The notes under the pieces are model-generated. The model saw nothing but the letters and a program-made list of their open reading frames with translations. It searched no databases and was not told the origin of the DNA. Below are positions 33,008-35,337 of a stretch of DNA of 35,337 nt, piece after piece. Source of the DNA: Pseudomonadota bacterium (lineage in GTDB: Bacteria; Desulfobacterota; Desulfobulbia; Desulfobulbales; Desulfocapsaceae); assembly GCA_018821785.1 (NCBI GenBank), contig JAHJLI010000149.1, forward strand, positions 1-35,337. The letters are read 5' to 3'. The translations under genes were made by a program, and so were the position numbers. How positions within the stretch are numbered: position 1 is the first letter of the stretch; every line of letters begins with the position of its first letter.

Positions 33008-35337
33008 ATGAAATATTCTCTTCAACATGTCGGTTTCATGCTGCTTGCCACCCTCGGAATGCTATTCATCTGCACGCCGGTTATGGCCGCAGAAGACGAT
33101 GAAGAAATTCTTGTCGGCAGAATTGCCCATATCGAAGGCAAACTTTTGCGCTACATTGAGGAGTATAAAGATTGGGTGGTGACGGTCAAGGATTCGCCCT
33201 TCGGCCTGGACGACGTTCTCTATTCGGGGGATGATACCAAGGCCGAGTTTATCATGCCGAACAAAACCTGGCTCCGAGTGGGTGAAAACACCCAGATGCA
33301 ACTTATTGACCTGTACGCCGAGGCTACAACAGTGGACGTGGCATCTGGTCTTGCCCGCCTCTTCAACAAGAGTGATGACGGGGTCATCAAGGTAACAACC
33401 CCCTTCGGTTATGTAGTCGCACCGGCCGGGACGATTTTCGACCTCTATGTCGGCGATGAGTCCCTCGAGGTCATCGCCGTTCGCGGCAACGTCAACTTTG
33501 TCCATGAAAAGACCAGAGCGAGGTATGAGGTTTGGGCTGGATCTTCGTTGATTGCCAACGACACGGAAACCGCCCAAGGAAACGGCATGGTCGATTCGGA
33601 ATGGGATGACTGGAATGGCGAGCGTGAGGCCCTCTGGACAAAGCGTCTGCAAGACCAAAGCACGTATGTTGATTTACTCCCGGAACCTCTTCGTGATCAA
33701 TCCTACATCCTTGAAGAAAACGGCCAGTGGGAACGCGTCTATTACGAGGGCGCCTATCGCGATATGTGGCGGCCGACCCGCATCGATCCGGGCTGGCGGC
33801 CCTTTACCGCCGGGCGCTGGACCGTCTATTACGGCGACAACTGCTGGATTCCCGATGAACCGTTCGGATATGTTACCCATCACTATGGGTCGTGGGTGTA
33901 TGTCGAATCTTTTCGCAACTGGTTCTGGATGCCACCCGCCGCCCGTTTTTTCGCCGGCGCACCTGGAATTTCTATCAGCTTTGCCTGGTTTCCAGGCCGG
34001 GTCGGCTGGCTGCACAGCGGGCCCTCCATCGGCTGGGTGCCTCTTGCACCGGACGAGGTGTATTATGGTTACCGACACTGGGGACCAAGAACGGTCATCA
34101 TTAAAAACACGACAGTCGTCAATATCAATATCGGTCACTACCGGTATATCGACGAGGCGATTATCATAGATCGCGATCACTTTTACCGCGGGAGCCGCTA
34201 CACACCGAATGTACAACGTAATGTCAACACAGATGTCATTATCAACACTTACAGACCAACGACGGTCATCAACAATACGATCATCAATAATGTTAACATC
34301 GATAAACGCCGCTATACAAATAATGACATAGAAGTCAGCCGCAAACCTCATGCCACGGTCATCGAGCGGATCCACGACAACGAAAGAAGGAAAAAGGAGT
34401 TCGGCCACGGTGACCGGGAACGAATTGAAAAAGATTTAATACGTGTCAACGCGAAAGCGGAACCTTCGCCCAAGATAGAACTTCACAAGCCTCGGCTATC
34501 AACCAAGTTAGTGGATACCAACGACATCGCCAAACCCTTCAACTCCCTCTCGCAAGAGAAAAAAGTGATCAAACCGAAAGATCGAGAACGGCCGATTTCG
34601 ACAGAGAGAGTCCAGCGACTCGACAACAAGGGCGAGGGAAAACCGGGCCAGAGAGGACGACCGATTGATGCAAAAGAGAAAGGGCGTACGCTTATCACCA
34701 AAGACCCCAAGCAGTTGATGGAACAGAATGCAATCAAAGCCCCTGTCCAAGGAAAAGAAAGTCGCCGCCTGCCTGAAGATCGAACACCACAGGACGAGCC
34801 GCCAAAAGCCGATAATAAGTCTTTGAAACAGCAGCTTAAATCACCAAGAGAAAAGCAAAGTCAAGGACCAGAAATTCACAAGCAACCGCAAGACCAGGGT
34901 CAGATGCAGGAACAAATACCTGTACCGAGAGGCGACAAAGAGAGTCGGCGACCCAATCGCGGGGAGACAGTCCAGACTCATGGCATAATCACTCCGGAGG
35001 ACAAACCGCGTCTCAAATCGCCAAGGGAGTCCAGCAATAAAGAAGGAAAACGGCCTAATCGAAAAGATGACCAGCCTGGACAACAGGAAAACAGTCAGAT
35101 CGTCAATGAACAAAAATTACTGCCGCAGCAACAACAAAAGAAGGATGAGCAGCGGCAGCAGCAGCAAGAGGTGCAGCAACGAAAACAGAAGGATGAGCAG
35201 CGGCAGCAGCAAGAAGAGCTACAGCAGCGAAAACAGAAGGATGAGCAGCGGCAGCAGCAAGAAGAGCTACAGCAGCGAAAACAGAAGGATGAGCAGCGGC
35301 AGCAGCAAGAGGTGCAGCAGCGAAAGCAGAAGGATGA
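33008..35337 (+). CDS. Secreted FecR-domain / DUF6600-type protein, 3' end outside window
   Basis: Starts at ATG 33008 (AAGGTG 7-12 bases upstream) and stays open to the right edge, giving 776 visible codons. A Sec signal peptide (to about residue 28, VMAA) precedes a FecR-like beta domain (about 35-190: GRIAHIEGKLLRY, LRVGENTQMQLIDL, VTTPFGYVVAPAGTIFDLYV). Next, a Trp-rich DUF6600-type region at about 245-355 shows WRPFTAGRWTVYYGDNCWI, HHYGSWVYVES and GWVPLAPDEVYYG. An Asn/Ile-rich beta stretch (NTTVVNINIGHYRYIDEAII) follows. From about residue 440 the protein is low-complexity Lys/Arg/Gln/Glu/Pro, ending in tandem 16-residue repeats. It is probably periplasmic or surface bound. It is separated from batE by 165 bases and may be independently transcribed. 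Function is unknown. Confidence 0.85.
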   Translation, partial: MKYSLQHVGFMLLATLGMLFICTPVMAAEDDEEILVGRIAHIEGKLLRYIEEYKDWVVTVKDSPFGLDDVLYSGDDTKAEFIMPNKTWLRVGENTQMQLIDLYAEATTVDVASGLARLFNKSDDGVIKVTTPFGYVVAPAGTIFDLYVGDESLEVIAVRGNVNFVHEKTRARYEVWAGSSLIANDTETAQGNGMVDSEWDDWNGEREALWTKRLQDQSTYVDLLPEPLRDQSYILEENGQWERVYYEGAYRDMWRPTRIDPGWRPFTAGRWTVYYGDNCWIPDEPFGYVTHHYGSWVYVESFRNWFWMPPAARFFAGAPGISISFAWFPGRVGWLHSGPSIGWVPLAPDEVYYGYRHWGPRTVIIKNTTVVNINIGHYRYIDEAIIIDRDHFYRGSRYTPNVQRNVNTDVIINTYRPTTVINNTIINNVNIDKRRYTNNDIEVSRKPHATVIERIHDNERRKKEFGHGDRERIEKDLIRVNAKAEPSPKIELHKPRLSTKLVDTNDIAKPFNSLSQEKKVIKPKDRERPISTERVQRLDNKGEGKPGQRGRPIDAKEKGRTLITKDPKQLMEQNAIKAPVQGKESRRLPEDRTPQDEPPKADNKSLKQQLKSPREKQSQGPEIHKQPQDQGQMQEQIPVPRGDKESRRPNRGETVQTHGIITPEDKPRLKSPRESSNKEGKRPNRKDDQPGQQENSQIVNEQKLLPQQQQKKDEQRQQQQEVQQRKQKDEQRQQQEELQQRKQKDEQRQQQEELQQRKQKDEQRQQQEVQQRKQKD
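35135..35337 (+). repeat. In-frame 48-bp tandem repeat in the FecR/DUF6600 gene
   Basis: Copies start at 35135, 35183, 35231, 35279 and 35324 (the last cut by the window edge; the fourth is 45 bp). The unit encodes KQKDEQRQQQEELQQR. Units 2 and 3 are identical at DNA level. The first is QKKDEQRQQQQEVQQR and the fourth lacks one residue. The pattern fits slippage or recombination that keeps the frame, and the peptide would form a highly charged helix. The true copy number lies outside the window. Confidence 0.9.

Noticed and set aside
35135..35337. CRISPR-like array
   Set aside because: The repeats are contiguous without spacers, stay in frame and encode a charged peptide.

Overview
This window looks like a chromosomal segment of a Gram-negative bacterium. 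It is most likely a Desulfobacterota member, with Desulfobulbales as my best guess. The evidence is indirect: a TRAP operon with a lipoprotein T-component, a long (590 aa) acyl-CoA dehydrogenase under a TetR regulator, a short ArgA-like acetyltransferase, a full Bat operon, and many lipoprotein and Sec signal peptides. No rRNA, tRNA or CRISPR array was seen.

Layout. 1-325 is the C-terminal end of a WYL-domain regulator. 503-1516 is an unrecognised lipoprotein with a duplicated cysteine motif. 1822-5544 is a four-gene TRAP transporter cluster (TatT-like lipoprotein, DctP, DctQ, DctM). Facing it on the minus strand, 8731-5553 carries tetR, an acyl-CoA dehydrogenase and hypoxanthine phosphoribosyltransferase. 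Matching GTTAAC-N4-GTTAAC sites sit at the tetR start and just before the dehydrogenase, so the regulator probably controls itself and that gene.

9.4-22.7 kb looks like an accessory region, lower in GC by eye and carrying broken genes: an MFS transporter, an RND efflux fragment, a 1207-residue secreted protein built from three ~300-residue repeats, a broken tyrosine recombinase, a hybrid sensor kinase with its own periplasmic solute-binding domain, a small unknown ORF, a HEAT/cyclic-nucleotide-binding-like protein, and a truncated, frameshifted IS110-type transposase.

22.9-35.3 kb returns to housekeeping-like, denser coding. A minus-strand ArgA-like acetyltransferase ends at a clear terminator. 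A tightly packed Bat operon follows (moxR, DUF58, DUF4381-like, batA, a batB-batC fusion, batD, batE), with most junctions overlapping by 1-4 bases and a structured leader before moxR. The window ends inside a FecR/DUF6600-type secreted protein whose tail is an in-frame 48-bp tandem repeat.

The points most worth follow-up are the triple-repeat secreted protein, the paired TetR operators that contain the regulator's own start codons, the cNMP-like domain lacking its usual arginine, the shortened ArgA, and the folded leader upstream of moxR.
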